A stretch of 64,000 nt of DNA from Bradyrhizobium prioriisuperbiae (GTDB taxonomy: Bacteria; Pseudomonadota; Alphaproteobacteria; Rhizobiales; Xanthobacteraceae), in assembly GCF_032397745.1 (NCBI RefSeq), contig NZ_CP135921.1:1364001-1428000 (forward strand). Reading direction: 5' to 3'. Shown here piece after piece: positions 1-9,829 of this stretch. The notes beneath the pieces were generated by a model. That model saw nothing but the letters and a program-made list of their open reading frames with translations, did no database searches and was not told the DNA's origin. Position 1 is the first letter of the stretch. The number at the start of each line of letters is the position of its first letter. A program made the translations under genes and the position numbers.

Positions 1-329
1 GGATGGGTCAGGATGTCGGAGAGCACGTCCAGCGCCAGCGGCACGTCGGCCTTCAGCACCCGCGCATAATAAGCGGTGGTTTCCGTGCTGGTCGCCGCAT
101 TGAGGTCGCCGCCGACTGCTTCGATTTCCTCGGCGATCTGCAAGGCGCTACGCCGCGCGGTGCCCTTGAAGGCCATGTGTTCCAGCAGGTGGGAAATGCC
201 GTGCTCGTCGACCTTTTCATCGCGGCCGCCGACACCGCTCCAGACGCCGAGCGCGGCCGTCTCCAGATGCGGCATGTTGTCGGTGATAACGGTCAGCCCG
301 GAGGCCAGTTTGGTGACGTCGACACTCAT
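1..329 (-). CDS. M16 family zinc metallopeptidase, N-terminal part (gene runs off the window)
   Basis: Only the first 109 or so residues are in the window; the gene continues leftwards. The protein opens MSVDVTKLASGLTVITDNMP and carries the inverted zinc motif HLLEH at residues 47-51, followed by the usual phenylalanine-rich helix, which identifies the M16 (pitrilysin / mitochondrial processing peptidase-like) family. Such enzymes degrade or process peptides; the alphaproteobacterial homologue has no firmly assigned substrate. Its ATG overlaps the thrC stop by four bases (ATGA), so the two are almost certainly co-transcribed and translationally coupled, an order that is common in this bacterial group. 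The C-terminal domain that would confirm a full-length enzyme cannot be seen. Confidence 0.9.
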   Translation of the reverse strand, partial: MSVDVTKLASGLTVITDNMPHLETAALGVWSGVGGRDEKVDEHGISHLLEHMAFKGTARRSALQIAEEIEAVGGDLNAATSTETTAYYARVLKADVPLALDVLSDILTH

Positions 330-1744
330 CCGGCAACTCCCTGCTTCGCAGCACGGCTTACCGACAGCACGAACCGCTCAATCAACGACTGATCGTTGGC
401 AACAATCTCAATTCGTTCCGGCCGGGTCATCAGATCACCCAGCCACGCGGGCAGCTGCGGGCGCGTGCCGCAGGCGGCTTCAACCGCATCGGGAAACTTC
501 GCCGGATGCGCTGTCGACAACACGATATTCGGCACCGAGGGATCGACCGCGCCGTGCTCGGCGACCGCGATCGCCACCGCGGTGTGCGGGTCGATCAGGT
601 CGCCGGTCTCGCGCCAGGCGGTGCGAATCGCAGCGCTGGTTTCGTCCTCATCTGCCCGGCCTGCATCGAAATCGCTGCGCACGGCGGCAAGCGCCGGGCC
701 CGGCAGCGTGAAGCGCCCGGATTGCGCCAGCGAAGCCATCAGGCCACGCACCACGGCACTGTCGCGGCCGCTCGCTTCGAACACCAGGCGTTCGAAATTC
801 GAGGAGATCTGGATATCCATCGACGGCGAGGCGGTGGCATGGACCTGGCGCACCTCGTATGTGCCGGTCGCCAGCGTCCGCACCAGAATGTCGTTGACGT
901 TCGATGCAATCTTCAGCCGCCGGACCGGCAGCCCCAAACGCTTGGCCACATAGCCCGCGAAGATATCGCCGAAGTTTCCGGTCGGCACCGTGAAGTCCAC
1001 CGTGCGTGACGGCGATCCCAGCGCGACCGCGGAGGTGAAGTAATACACCACCTGGGCGATGATCCGCGCCCAGTTGATGGAATTGACACCGGACAACGCC
1101 ACCATGTCGCGGAAACGATGGTTGTTGAACAGGCCTTTCACGATCGCCTGGCAATCGTCGAACGTGCCTTCCACCGCCAGCGCATACACGTTCGCGGCTC
1201 CCGTGGTCGTCATCATCCGGCGCTGCACGTCGGAGATCCGGCCGTTCGGAAACAGCACCACAAGATCGACATTGTCACGGCCGGCAAATGCGTCGACCGC
1301 GGCACCGCCGGTATCGCCCGAGGTCGCGACCACGATGGTGGTGCGTTGCCCGCGCTGCGCCAGCACGTGATCCATCAGCCGCGCCAAGAGCTGCATGGCG
1401 ACGTCCTTGAACGCCAGTGTCGGCCCGTGAAACAGCTCCAGGACGAACTGGTTGGGACCGGACTGATCGAGCGGCACCACGGCCGGATGGCGGAAGGTGG
1501 CGTAGGCCTCGACCGCCATGCGGCCCAGGTCAGCGTCGGAGATCTCGCCGCCGACAAACGGCCGCAACACCTCGACCGCAACCTCCCAGTATGGCCGGCC
1601 GGAAAAGCCCGCGATCTGGGCGGTCGTCAGTTGCGGCCAGACCTCGGGCACATACAGCCCGCCGTCGCGGGCAAGCCCGGTCAGCATCACATCGCAGAAT
1701 CCCAGCACCGGGGCTTCACCCCGGGTCGATATATAACGCGTCAA
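326..1744 (-). CDS. thrC: Threonine synthase
   Basis: PLP-dependent enzyme that converts O-phospho-L-homoserine to L-threonine, the last step of threonine biosynthesis, in the cytoplasm. The N-terminus (TRYISTRGEAPVLGF...GLARDGGLYVPE) is typical of the family, the PLP lysine lies in GPTLAFKDVAMQ, and ATSGDTGGAA is the phosphate-binding loop. Length is about 472 residues, normal for ThrC. I place the start at a TTG (1744-1742) because a strong ribosome-binding site GGAGGA sits five bases upstream and the family normally begins here; a longer reading to 1774 would add ten residues without homology. The M16 peptidase gene follows with an ATGA overlap. Confidence 0.95.
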   Translation of the reverse strand: MTRYISTRGEAPVLGFCDVMLTGLARDGGLYVPEVWPQLTTAQIAGFSGRPYWEVAVEVLRPFVGGEISDADLGRMAVEAYATFRHPAVVPLDQSGPNQFVLELFHGPTLAFKDVAMQLLARLMDHVLAQRGQRTTIVVATSGDTGGAAVDAFAGRDNVDLVVLFPNGRISDVQRRMMTTTGAANVYALAVEGTFDDCQAIVKGLFNNHRFRDMVALSGVNSINWARIIAQVVYYFTSAVALGSPSRTVDFTVPTGNFGDIFAGYVAKRLGLPVRRLKIASNVNDILVRTLATGTYEVRQVHATASPSMDIQISSNFERLVFEASGRDSAVVRGLMASLAQSGRFTLPGPALAAVRSDFDAGRADEDETSAAIRTAWRETGDLIDPHTAVAIAVAEHGAVDPSVPNIVLSTAHPAKFPDAVEAACGTRPQLPAWLGDLMTRPERIEIVANDQSLIERFVLSVSRAAKQGVAG

Positions 1745-1748
1745 ATCG

Positions 1749-1754
1749 TCCTCC
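1749..1754 (-). promoter_or_regulatory. Ribosome-binding site that fixes the TTG start of thrC
   Basis: On the minus strand the sequence is GGAGGA, then five bases, then TTG. No ATG with a comparable site exists nearby, so the TTG at 1744 is the likely initiation codon. Confidence 0.7.
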
Positions 1755-1831
1755 AAAGGCGGAGACCGCTCCAAGCCTCTGACATCTCTGAATTATTCAG
1801 TTTCCAAGCGAAACCATCGGGGCACATTACG

Positions 1832-1877
1832 GCATGATCCCGAAAAGTGGAAACCGGTTTTCGGAAAAGATCATGCC
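1832..1877. repeat. Dispersed palindromic intergenic repeat, copy 1
   Basis: The unit starts GCATGATCCCGAAAAGTGG, contains GAAACCGGTTTTC, and closes with GATCATGCC, so its ends are inverted repeats (GCATGATC / GATCATGC). From general knowledge this unit occurs in very many copies between genes of Bradyrhizobium and relatives. It lies between SURF1 and thrC and may act as a transcript 3' structure. Confidence 0.8.
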
Positions 1878-1890
1878 CCAAACAAGAGCC

Positions 1891-1927
1891 ATCATCCCGA
1901 AAAGTGGAAACCCGGTTTTCGGAAAAA
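1891..1927. repeat. Dispersed palindromic intergenic repeat, truncated copy 2
   Basis: A second, shorter copy of the preceding unit (ATCATCCCGAAAAGTGG ... CCGGTTTTCGGAAAA), with one extra C and without the closing GATCATGCC. It ends next to the stop codon of the SURF1 gene at 1930-1932. Confidence 0.7.
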
Positions 1928-1929
1928 CC

Positions 1930-2667
1930 TCAGGCCCGCCGCTGACTGGCAAACCAGAAGCCGGAGGCCGCCGCGACAACGATGGCGAGCCCGAACCAGG
2001 TCATGGCGTATTGCAGATGTGGATCGCGCAGATGGACCTCAAGTGGTCCCGGCTTCGGCAGGCCTGACGGCGGCACCGGGCCTTCGAGATCGACATAGAA
2101 TGGCGCGACCTCGCCCCAATGCAGCGCCCTAGACATCGCCAGATGATCCCTGACGAACCACAGCCGCTTGGCAATATCCTCATGCGCCGAGAAAGCGCCG
2201 GGCTTTTCCGGAAACCGCAGATAGCCGGTGAGCGTGACCGGCTGAGCCGGATCAGCGGCGGACAGAGCCGGCGACGCCTGCTTTCCGTCGGGCACGAAGC
2301 CGCGATTGACCACCACCGTCTCGCCTGAGGCCAGTTTCACGGGCACGAAATTCCAGACGCCGAGACCGGAGATATCGGATCGAAGTGCCGATCCCGCGGC
2401 AAACACCCGCGCATCCGGCTTTGCGTCCACCTGAGCTGCGAATGTGACGCGACGAAACTCGTCTTGCTCCGGCCTCAAGGCCGGCCACGCATTTTTCGCC
2501 GGCAACGCCACCGGAGCTGTCGCCAGTCGTTCGGTCAAAGCCGCGATCAGCGCATGTTTTTCCGCCCTGCGCTGCAGTTGCCACACGCCGAGACCAACCA
2601 GCGTTGCGAGCATGATCAACGTGATCACGCCCATCCCGAGCAAGCTTCGCATGCGCTCAGCCGTCAT
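1930..2667 (-). CDS. SURF1 family cytochrome c oxidase assembly protein
   Basis: Inner-membrane chaperone that helps insert heme a into subunit I of aa3-type cytochrome c oxidase. The 245-residue protein has the SURF1 plan: an N-terminal membrane helix ending in the family sequence GVWQLQRR (residues about 10-35), a long periplasmic domain, and a C-terminal membrane helix (YAMTWFGLAIVVAAASGFWFA). The start at 2667 is chosen because its ATG overlaps the DUF983 stop by ATGA; the upstream in-frame extension of 40 residues is the DUF983 gene read in another frame. It is the last oxidase-assembly gene of the cta cluster, before two palindromic repeats and thrC. Confidence 0.92.
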   Translation of the reverse strand: MTAERMRSLLGMGVITLIMLATLVGLGVWQLQRRAEKHALIAALTERLATAPVALPAKNAWPALRPEQDEFRRVTFAAQVDAKPDARVFAAGSALRSDISGLGVWNFVPVKLASGETVVVNRGFVPDGKQASPALSAADPAQPVTLTGYLRFPEKPGAFSAHEDIAKRLWFVRDHLAMSRALHWGEVAPFYVDLEGPVPPSGLPKPGPLEVHLRDPHLQYAMTWFGLAIVVAAASGFWFASQRRA

Positions 2668-3047
2668 TTCGGATCTCGATCGATGAGGCGGCCTTCGGAG
2701 GCCTTGTGGTGATATTGCAGGGCGATCAGCAGCGCCTTCATGGACCGCAGCGGCAGCAAGGTCGTCGCCAAAATCAGCGGCAGCCACAAGGCCGCATGCA
2801 CCCAGAACGGTGGCTGATACTTGATCTCGACCACCAGCGCCGCGCCCACCACGATGAACCCAGCGATCATGATGATGAAAACGGCCGGGCCGTCACCAGC
2901 ATCGATGAAGGCATAGTCGAGCCCGCAGACCTCACAGCGCGGCTTCAGCGTGAGGAAACCCGCGAACAGCCTGCCGTTTCCGCAACGCGGACACTTGCAC
3001 GCCAGCCCCGCCAAAATCGGGGAGACGGGTTTGTTGTCGTTCGACAT
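2664..3047 (-). CDS. DUF983 family membrane protein
   Basis: A 127-residue protein of unknown biochemical function that regularly accompanies ctaE and SURF1 in alphaproteobacterial oxidase clusters. It begins with two CxxC pairs (CPRCG near residue 20 and CEVCG near residue 40), resembling a zinc ribbon or metal-binding knuckle, followed by two hydrophobic segments (AVFIIMIAGFIVVGAALVVE and HAALWLPLILATTLLPL). The position suggests a part in oxidase assembly or metal handling, but this is inference from context. Its stop overlaps the SURF1 start (ATGA). Confidence 0.85.
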   Translation of the reverse strand: MSNDNKPVSPILAGLACKCPRCGNGRLFAGFLTLKPRCEVCGLDYAFIDAGDGPAVFIIMIAGFIVVGAALVVEIKYQPPFWVHAALWLPLILATTLLPLRSMKALLIALQYHHKASEGRLIDRDPK

Positions 3048-3084
3048 CGGCGCTCCCCTGTCATGCTGTCTGAATTTTTATTTG

Positions 3085-3132
3085 GACGCGTTTTCTTCAC
3101 GCGAACCGGTATCCACTTCGCTGGAAAACGCT
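3085..3132. repeat. Dispersed repeat (GACGCGTTTTC...TCCACTTCGCT type), copy 1
   Basis: The stretch has the blocks GACGCGTTTTCTTCACGCG, AACCGGTATCCACTTCGCT and GGAAAACGCT. It matches copies at 13081-13132 (close) and 45882-45931 (degenerate). It lies between ctaE and DUF983, just beyond the ctaE terminator. This class of repeat is common in Bradyrhizobium-type genomes. Confidence 0.75.
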
Positions 3133-3135
3133 ATG

Positions 3136-3169
3136 GAAAAAACAAAGGGGCGGCCGAAAGGCCGCCCCC
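3136..3169 (-). terminator. Rho-independent terminator after ctaE
   Basis: Read on the minus strand, GGGGCGGCC-TTTC-GGCCGCCCC forms a perfect nine-base-pair GC stem with a four-base loop, followed by a T-rich tract (TTTGTTTTTTCC). It lies about 20 bases after the ctaE stop, so DUF983-SURF1 may depend on read-through or on their own promoter. Confidence 0.8.
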
Positions 3170-3189
3170 GTTTCAATCCCGGTGGGAAA

Positions 3190-4044
3190 TCAATGGGCGG
3201 CGTGCGCCATGGTTTCGGCGCCATGGCCCCAGACGTAGATGCAGAGGAACAGGAACAGCCACACCACGTCGACGAAATGCCAGTACCAGGCGGCGAATTC
3301 GAAGCCGAGATGCTGCTTCGGTGTGAAATGCCCGGCATAGACCCGCAGCAGGCACACCAGCAGGAAGATGGTTCCGATCAGCACGTGGAAGCCGTGGAAA
3401 CCGGTCGCCATGAAGAAGGTGGCGCCGTAGACGTTGCCGGCAAAGCTGAAAGCCGCATGGCCGTACTCATAGGCCTGCACGCAGGAGAAGGCAGCGCCGA
3501 GCAGGACAGTGATGATCAGCGCCTGCTTGACGCCCTTGCGGTCGCCCTCGAGCAGCGCGTGATGCGCCCAGGTCACGGTGGTGCCAGACGTCAGCAGAAT
3601 CAGCGTGTTCAGAAGCGGCAGATGCCAGGGATCGAAGGTTTCGATGCCCTTGGGGGGCCAGACGCCGCCGAACAGCGCTTCGCGGGTCATATGCACCGGA
3701 TCGGCCGGGAACAGCGCCGCGTTGAAATAGGCCCAGAACCAGGCGACGAAGAACATCACTTCCGAGGCGATGAACAGGATCATCCCGTAGCGATGATGCA
3801 ACTGCACCACGCGGGTGTGGTCACCGGTCTGCGCCTCGCGGATCACGTCCCCCCACCAGCTGGCCATGGTGTAGAGCACGCCGATAAAACCGACGCCGAA
3901 CACGATGGGCGCGCCGGGGAACATGTGATGCATCCAGCCGATCGCGCCGACCGCCATGATGAAGGCCGAGATCGAGCCGACGACCGGCCATGGGCTCGGG
4001 TCGACGAGATGATAGTCGTGGTGTTTCACTTGCCCCGAGGCCAT
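3190..4044 (-). CDS. ctaE: Cytochrome c oxidase subunit III
   Basis: Core membrane subunit of aa3-type cytochrome c oxidase, which supports the catalytic subunit I. The 284-residue protein starts [19 protein letters not shown] and has the seven hydrophobic helices of the family; family sequences include the glutamate-containing [10 protein letters not shown] region and the C-terminal [17 protein letters not shown]. Two start codons are possible, ATG at 4050 and ATG at 4044. The second is preferred because a GGAGA ribosome-binding site lies six bases before it but directly abuts the first. The twin-hairpin element at 4143-4310 separates it from ctaG, and a strong terminator follows. Confidence 0.96.
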   Translation of the reverse strand: MASGQVKHHDYHLVDPSPWPVVGSISAFIMAVGAIGWMHHMFPGAPIVFGVGFIGVLYTMASWWGDVIREAQTGDHTRVVQLHHRYGMILFIASEVMFFVAWFWAYFNAALFPADPVHMTREALFGGVWPPKGIETFDPWHLPLLNTLILLTSGTTVTWAHHALLEGDRKGVKQALIITVLLGAAFSCVQAYEYGHAAFSFAGNVYGATFFMATGFHGFHVLIGTIFLLVCLLRVYAGHFTPKQHLGFEFAAWYWHFVDVVWLFLFLCIYVWGHGAETMAHAAH

Positions 4045-4142
4045 GCCCATTCTCCGTTAGCAGGACCGATATTAGCCGGCCCTAGTTCGTCGCTCAATCA
4101 TTCACACCGCGGCCCGAAAGAATCGCAGGGGACCGCCAACTT

Positions 4143-4310
4143 CTAGTGTCCCGAATTCGAAGTTCGTATCACTTAGCAACTACCCTAGAGCGAACTTCGA
4201 ATTCGATCAGGACACTAGAAAACCTAAAGATTCTAGTGTGGCTTGTGTTTCCGAAATTCCCTCAAAGAGCTAGCCGGGACGGGAGGGGAATTTCGGAAAC
4301 GCCACACTAG
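4143..4310. repeat. 168-bp twin-hairpin element, copy 1
   Basis: Two successive imperfect palindromes, each bounded by CTAG. The first (4143-4218) has arms CTAGTGTCC...CGAATTCGAAGTTCG, with a four-base ATCA bulge in the right arm. The second (4233-4310) has arms CTAGTGTGGC...GTTTCCGAAATTCC, with a four-base TTGT bulge in the left arm. The last CTAG contains the TAG stop codon of ctaG. An element of the same length and architecture but different arm sequence is at 51302-51469. It may be a MITE-like mobile unit, a transcript 3' structure, or both. Confidence 0.75.
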
Positions 4311-4954
4311 AGATTACCTTTGCGCGTATCGGTTTCCCCCGCCGCCAGCGGCTTCACATCGGCATCGCGCACCGGATAGAACGTGTAGGACAGCGTAATC
4401 GAATTGATATTCTTGTTGTCGTCATCCGCCATCAGCGCCGGATCGACATAGAACACCACCGCCATCTCGCGCTTTTCACCGGGAGCAAGCTGCTGCTCGG
4501 TGAAGCAGAAACAGTTGATCTTCTGGAAATAGGCCCCGACCGTCAGCGGCGCGACATTGTAGGCCGCGAGCCCAGTGGTGCGGCGCGCGGACTGATTGGT
4601 GACCGTGTAATAGGCGGTGACGACCTCGCCGATCCTGACCTCGATCTCGGTCTTTTCCGGCTCGAACTTCCAGGGCAGCCCGCCGCTGACATTGGAATCG
4701 AACCGCACGGCGATCTTGCGCTCGAGGCTTGATGACGGCGACGGCACGGAGGTTGCGACCTGGGTGGTGCCGTTGAAGCCGGTGGTGCGGCAGAACCAGT
4801 TGTAAAAGGGAACCGCAGCGTAGGACGCGCCGACCATCATGGCCACGACGAAACCGCAGATCGACGCGACGGCGGCATCGCGACCAAGACCACGCAAACC
4901 ACGCCGGCGGGGCTGGCGCGGCGGCTCACTGGCGGGGCTCGGGGTTTGGGTCAT
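4307..4954 (-). CDS. ctaG: Cytochrome c oxidase assembly protein CtaG/Cox11
   Basis: Membrane-anchored copper chaperone that delivers CuB to subunit I of cytochrome c oxidase. The 215-residue protein has a cytoplasmic Pro/Arg-rich tail, one membrane helix ([27 protein letters not shown]), and a periplasmic immunoglobulin-like domain with the copper-binding signature [10 protein letters not shown]. Length and layout are normal. Oddly, its TAG stop is supplied by the CTAG end of the adjoining twin-hairpin element, so the element boundary and the end of the reading frame coincide. It is preceded by coxF in the usual order ctaB-coxF-ctaG. Confidence 0.95.
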   Translation of the reverse strand: MTQTPSPASEPPRQPRRRGLRGLGRDAAVASICGFVVAMMVGASYAAVPFYNWFCRTTGFNGTTQVATSVPSPSSSLERKIAVRFDSNVSGGLPWKFEPEKTEIEVRIGEVVTAYYTVTNQSARRTTGLAAYNVAPLTVGAYFQKINCFCFTEQQLAPGEKREMAVVFYVDPALMADDDNKNINSITLSYTFYPVRDADVKPLAAGETDTRKGNL

Positions 4955-4963
4955 GGCATCCGA

Positions 4964-5128
4964 TCAGATGGGACGGTGCAGGACCGCGGGGCCCTTGACC
5001 ATGGTGACGGCGAAGAACAGCACCACCAGGATGCCAAGCGTCCATGCGATCGCGATGGACCGTTCGCGGCGGCGGCGCTTCTGTTCCTCGGTGAGGACAA
5101 TTCCCTGCGGCTTGTTATCGTCGTCCAT
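4964..5128 (-). CDS. coxF: CoxF-type small oxidase-cluster protein
   Basis: A 54-residue protein between ctaB and ctaG. It reads MDDDNKPQGIVLTEEQKRRR and continues with a single membrane helix (SIAIAWTLGILVVLFFAVTMV), ending GPAVLHRPI. Size, charge pattern (basic stretch before one helix) and position match the small CoxF proteins annotated between ctaB and ctaG in alphaproteobacteria. Their role in oxidase assembly is inferred from the neighbourhood and not demonstrated. An AAGGAAG ribosome-binding site lies a little far (12-13 bases) from the ATG. It ends ten bases before the ctaG start. Confidence 0.85.
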   Translation of the reverse strand: MDDDNKPQGIVLTEEQKRRRRERSIAIAWTLGILVVLFFAVTMVKGPAVLHRPI

Positions 5129-5146
5129 CGTCGCGCCATGCTTCCT

Positions 5147-6115
5147 TTACCAGATCAACCGCGTCACCGCGGGCATCATGGCTTCGACCAGCAACGTCGC
5201 GAACAGTCCGGACAGATAGACAATCGAAAAAGCGAACAGCCTGCGCGGTTCGCGCTTCGCCGCATGTCCCTCGCGATGCCGGTAGACCTGAATGGCCAGC
5301 CACAGCATCCAGCTGCCAAGCAGCACCGAGACCACGCCATAACCGACGCCGAAATAGCCCAGCGGCCATGGCGCCACGGCGACGGCGACCAGCACCACCG
5401 TATAAAGCAGGATCTGCAGCCGCGTGGCATCAGCGCCGGCGACCACCGGCAGCATCGGCACATTGGCCCGGGCGTAATCGTCGCTGCGGAACAGCGCCAG
5501 CGCCCAGAAATGCGGCGGGGTCCAGAGGAAGATGATCAGGAACAGCAGGATCGGCGCGACCGACAGCGATCCGGTGGCCGCGGCCCACGCCACCACCGGC
5601 GGCAGCGCACCGGCGGCGCCGCCGATGACGATGTTCTGCACCGTCGAGCGCTTCAGCCACATGGTATAGATCACCACATAGAAGAAGATCGTGAAAGCCA
5701 GCAGCCCCGCGGCAAACCAGTTCACCAGGATGCCGAGGGTCACCACCGAGAAGAACGCCAGCGTCATGCCGAAGGTCAGCGCCTCGGGCGGCGTAATGCG
5801 GCCGCGCGGGATCGGCCGGTTCACGGTGCGCGACATCAGCGCATCGATGTCGCGGTCGTACCACATGTTCAGCGCGCCCGACGCACCGGCGCCGACCGCG
5901 ATGCAGAGAATCGACGTCACCGCCAGCACCGGATGGGCGAAGCCAGGGGCCATCAGGTATCCGACCAGCGCCGTGAACACCACGAGCGACATCACACGCG
6001 GCTTCAGCAGCGCAATGTAATCGCCGACGCCCGCCTCCGAGATATGGGGCGAGAGATCGAGGGTGTGATGGTCGATAGTCGACAAGTCGGCGTCCGCCTT
6101 TTCAAATCGGGCCAT
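5147..6115 (-). CDS. ctaB: Protoheme IX farnesyltransferase (heme O synthase)
   Basis: Integral membrane UbiA-family prenyltransferase that adds a farnesyl chain to heme b to make heme O, the precursor of the heme a used by the aa3 oxidase. The prenyl-diphosphate/Mg2+ signature is visible as NMWYDRDID, with a second aspartate-rich stretch near the C-terminal half ([15 protein letters not shown]). About nine hydrophobic helices and 322 residues fit the family. The start is uncertain: an ATG at 6115 is used here, and a TTG at 6124 would add three residues; neither has a clear ribosome-binding site. It lies directly downstream of ctaD. Confidence 0.94.
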   Translation of the reverse strand: MARFEKADADLSTIDHHTLDLSPHISEAGVGDYIALLKPRVMSLVVFTALVGYLMAPGFAHPVLAVTSILCIAVGAGASGALNMWYDRDIDALMSRTVNRPIPRGRITPPEALTFGMTLAFFSVVTLGILVNWFAAGLLAFTIFFYVVIYTMWLKRSTVQNIVIGGAAGALPPVVAWAAATGSLSVAPILLFLIIFLWTPPHFWALALFRSDDYARANVPMLPVVAGADATRLQILLYTVVLVAVAVAPWPLGYFGVGYGVVSVLLGSWMLWLAIQVYRHREGHAAKREPRRLFAFSIVYLSGLFATLLVEAMMPAVTRLIW

Positions 6116-6201
6116 CGTCGACAAGTCTTACAGCCGACGATGGCCCTCGTCTTTACGCGGTGCAATGACGGCACCGCGATATCGGGTTTGTTGCGCCGCG
6201 A

Positions 6202-7857
<1,656 letters not shown>

Positions 7858-7886
7858 TTAATCCTCGATATTGCGGTCGGCCGCGC

Positions 7887-8741
7887 TTACTGCGCGGCGG
7901 CCCCGACGGACGCGTACGAATTCATGCCCGACGCCGCATACTTCTTCTTCGCCGCCTCGATCCAGGTCGCGAACTCCTGATCGTTCACGACGCGCACCGC
8001 GATCGGCATGAACGCATGGTCCTTGCCGCACAGTTCGGAGCACTGTCCGTAATACATGCCTTCCTTGGTCGCCTTGAACCAGGTCTCGTTGAGACGACCC
8101 GGAATGGCATCGATCTTGATGCCGAATGACGGCACCGCGAAGGAGTGGATCACGTCGGCGCCGGTGACCTGGACACGGATCACTTTATTGACGGGCACCA
8201 CCACTTCATTGTCAACGCCGAGCAGGCGCGGCGCCTTGTCGGCAACCATTAGCGAATCGAATTCGAACTTGCCGTTATCCGGATAAGCGTAGCTCCAGTA
8301 CCACTGCTTGCCGGTGGCCTTGATGGTCAGATCGGCCTTGGGAATGTCGAGTTCCTGGAACAGCAGGCGGAACGAGGGCACCGCAATGGCCACCAGAATC
8401 AGCACCGGGATCAGGGTCCAGGCGACTTCGATCAGGGTGTTGTGGGTGGTCTTGGACGGCTGCGGATTGGTCTTTGAATTGAACTTGACGGCCACCACGA
8501 TCAGCAGGGCAAGCACGAATATCGTGATGGCCGTGATGATCCAGAGCAGGAAATTGTGGAACCAGATGATGTTGTCCATCACCGGAGACGCCGAGTGCTG
8601 CAGCGTATATTCCCAAGGCGTGGGCTGACCGAGCCCCGCGAATGCCGCCCCGGCAAACGCCACCACACTTCCGGCCACTGCGAACCCCAGTCCGCTAAAA
8701 CCAAGTACCCGGCGGACGATCTGTCCCCTCGACATCTTCAT
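7887..8741 (-). CDS. ctaC: Cytochrome c oxidase subunit II
   Basis: Subunit that accepts electrons from cytochrome c at the binuclear CuA centre and passes them to subunit I. The 284-residue precursor has a cleavable signal-like N-terminus, two membrane helices, the aromatic patch KQWYWSY, and the CuA-binding loop CSELCGKDHAFM near residues 225-236. No C-terminal cytochrome c domain is present, so this is the plain aa3 type. The first ATG (8741) is used; another ATG two codons later is possible. It is the first gene of the cta cluster, and the promoter must lie in the 511-base gap to its right. Confidence 0.97.
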   Translation of the reverse strand: MKMSRGQIVRRVLGFSGLGFAVAGSVVAFAGAAFAGLGQPTPWEYTLQHSASPVMDNIIWFHNFLLWIITAITIFVLALLIVVAVKFNSKTNPQPSKTTHNTLIEVAWTLIPVLILVAIAVPSFRLLFQELDIPKADLTIKATGKQWYWSYAYPDNGKFEFDSLMVADKAPRLLGVDNEVVVPVNKVIRVQVTGADVIHSFAVPSFGIKIDAIPGRLNETWFKATKEGMYYGQCSELCGKDHAFMPIAVRVVNDQEFATWIEAAKKKYAASGMNSYASVGAAAQ

Positions 8742-9252
8742 GCCGCTCGCGCTCCCCTAATCCTGCAACGTCAAACCGGCGGACCGAAACGACACGAAGC
8801 CGAAACGACGAGACCGGCGGCCCCGACCCCGCTCTGCGGCCGCCGGCCGGCTGGTTAGAACGCGTCGAGATTCCAGCTTCTCAAACCATAATTCCCTGCC
8901 TATCGCAATGCACGAATAAGCAGTCTGAGGATACGCCGCCACACGGCAGAGGCGGCCCTGACTCCCTGAAAAATCAGCCAAACCACCCCGCCTTGGAGGC
9001 CAACAATGCTTGACAGGGGCATTACGCGATGTAGGCACAGGCAGGGCGTGTGGCGAAAATGCGATTCGCGCCTTGGGGGACGTTGTTCGGGACAGTGTTC
9101 GGGCCTTGGTCAGGTCCTTGGGACCGCCTTCAAGGCGCCGTCATTGCCGTATCAGCCTCCCGCTCGGTCGTGCCGGGGAGGCATGGCCGGGACAAGCCCG
9201 GAGCACTTTGCCCCGATACATCGCCCCGACACATTGCCAAGGATCGACCTCG
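8742..9252. other. 511-base intergenic region between divergent ctaC and the IalB-like gene
   Basis: No gene is supported here; several short open frames lack homology. It should hold the promoter of the cta cluster (minus strand) and of the IalB-like gene (plus strand). A possible plus-strand promoter is TTGACA at 9010-9015 with TAGGCA at 9032-9037 (16-base spacing), a weak match. The segment near 9180-9210 (GGCATGGCCGGGACAAGCCCGG) looks like a short palindromic dispersed repeat. Confidence 0.4.
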
Positions 9253-9822
9253 ATGGGCGCTTCGAGACACCAGGAACAGGATGCGGGTCCCACCCGGCGG
9301 ACGGCTTTCGCCATGGTCTCGGCGGCCTTGCTGCCGCTCTTCATTGCAACTTTTGCGGTCATTTCCCTGGGGGCGACCTCAATTGCCAACGCCCAGGGTG
9401 CGGTCAAATCGGTCCATGGCGACTGGCAGATCCGCTGCGACACCCCGCCGGGGGCGCAGGCGGAGCAATGCGCCCTGATCCAGAGCGTGGTGGCGGAGGA
9501 CCGTTCCAATGCCGGCCTCACGGTGATCATTCTCAAAACCGCCGATCAGAAAAGCAAACTGATGCGGGTGGTCGCGCCGCTCGGGGTGCTGCTGCCGTCC
9601 GGCCTCGGCCTGAAGCTCGATAACGCCGACGTCGGCCGGGCCGGCTTCGTCCGCTGCCTGCCCAACGGCTGCGTTGCCGAAGTCGTGATGGACGACAACC
9701 TGCTCAACCAGCTGAAAACGGCCAAGACGGCCACCTTCATCATTTTCGAGACCCCGGAAGAAGGCATCGGTTTCCCGCTCAGCCTCAAGGGCATCGGCGA
9801 AGGCTACGACAAGCTGCCGTAA
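9253..9822 (+). CDS. Invasion-associated locus B (IalB) family exported protein
   Basis: A 189-residue precursor with a signal peptide (hydrophobic core AFAMVSAALLPLFIATFAVISLGATSIANAQG, residues about 18-48). It is followed by the IalB-family domain with HGDWQIRCD near its start and four cysteines likely to pair (RCD, QCAL, VRCLPNGC). IalB proteins are periplasmic; Bartonella IalB aids erythrocyte invasion, but in soil relatives the function is unknown. The start at 9253 is chosen over longer frames because it has AAGGA nine bases upstream and directly precedes the signal peptide. Confidence 0.85.
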   Translation: MGASRHQEQDAGPTRRTAFAMVSAALLPLFIATFAVISLGATSIANAQGAVKSVHGDWQIRCDTPPGAQAEQCALIQSVVAEDRSNAGLTVIILKTADQKSKLMRVVAPLGVLLPSGLGLKLDNADVGRAGFVRCLPNGCVAEVVMDDNLLNQLKTAKTATFIIFETPEEGIGFPLSLKGIGEGYDKLP

Positions 9823-9829
9823 GGCTCTG

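Noticed and set aside
9010..9252. N-terminal extension of the IalB-like gene from an ATG at 9010
   Set aside because: It would place 81 unrelated residues before the signal peptide; the start at 9253 has a good ribosome-binding site.
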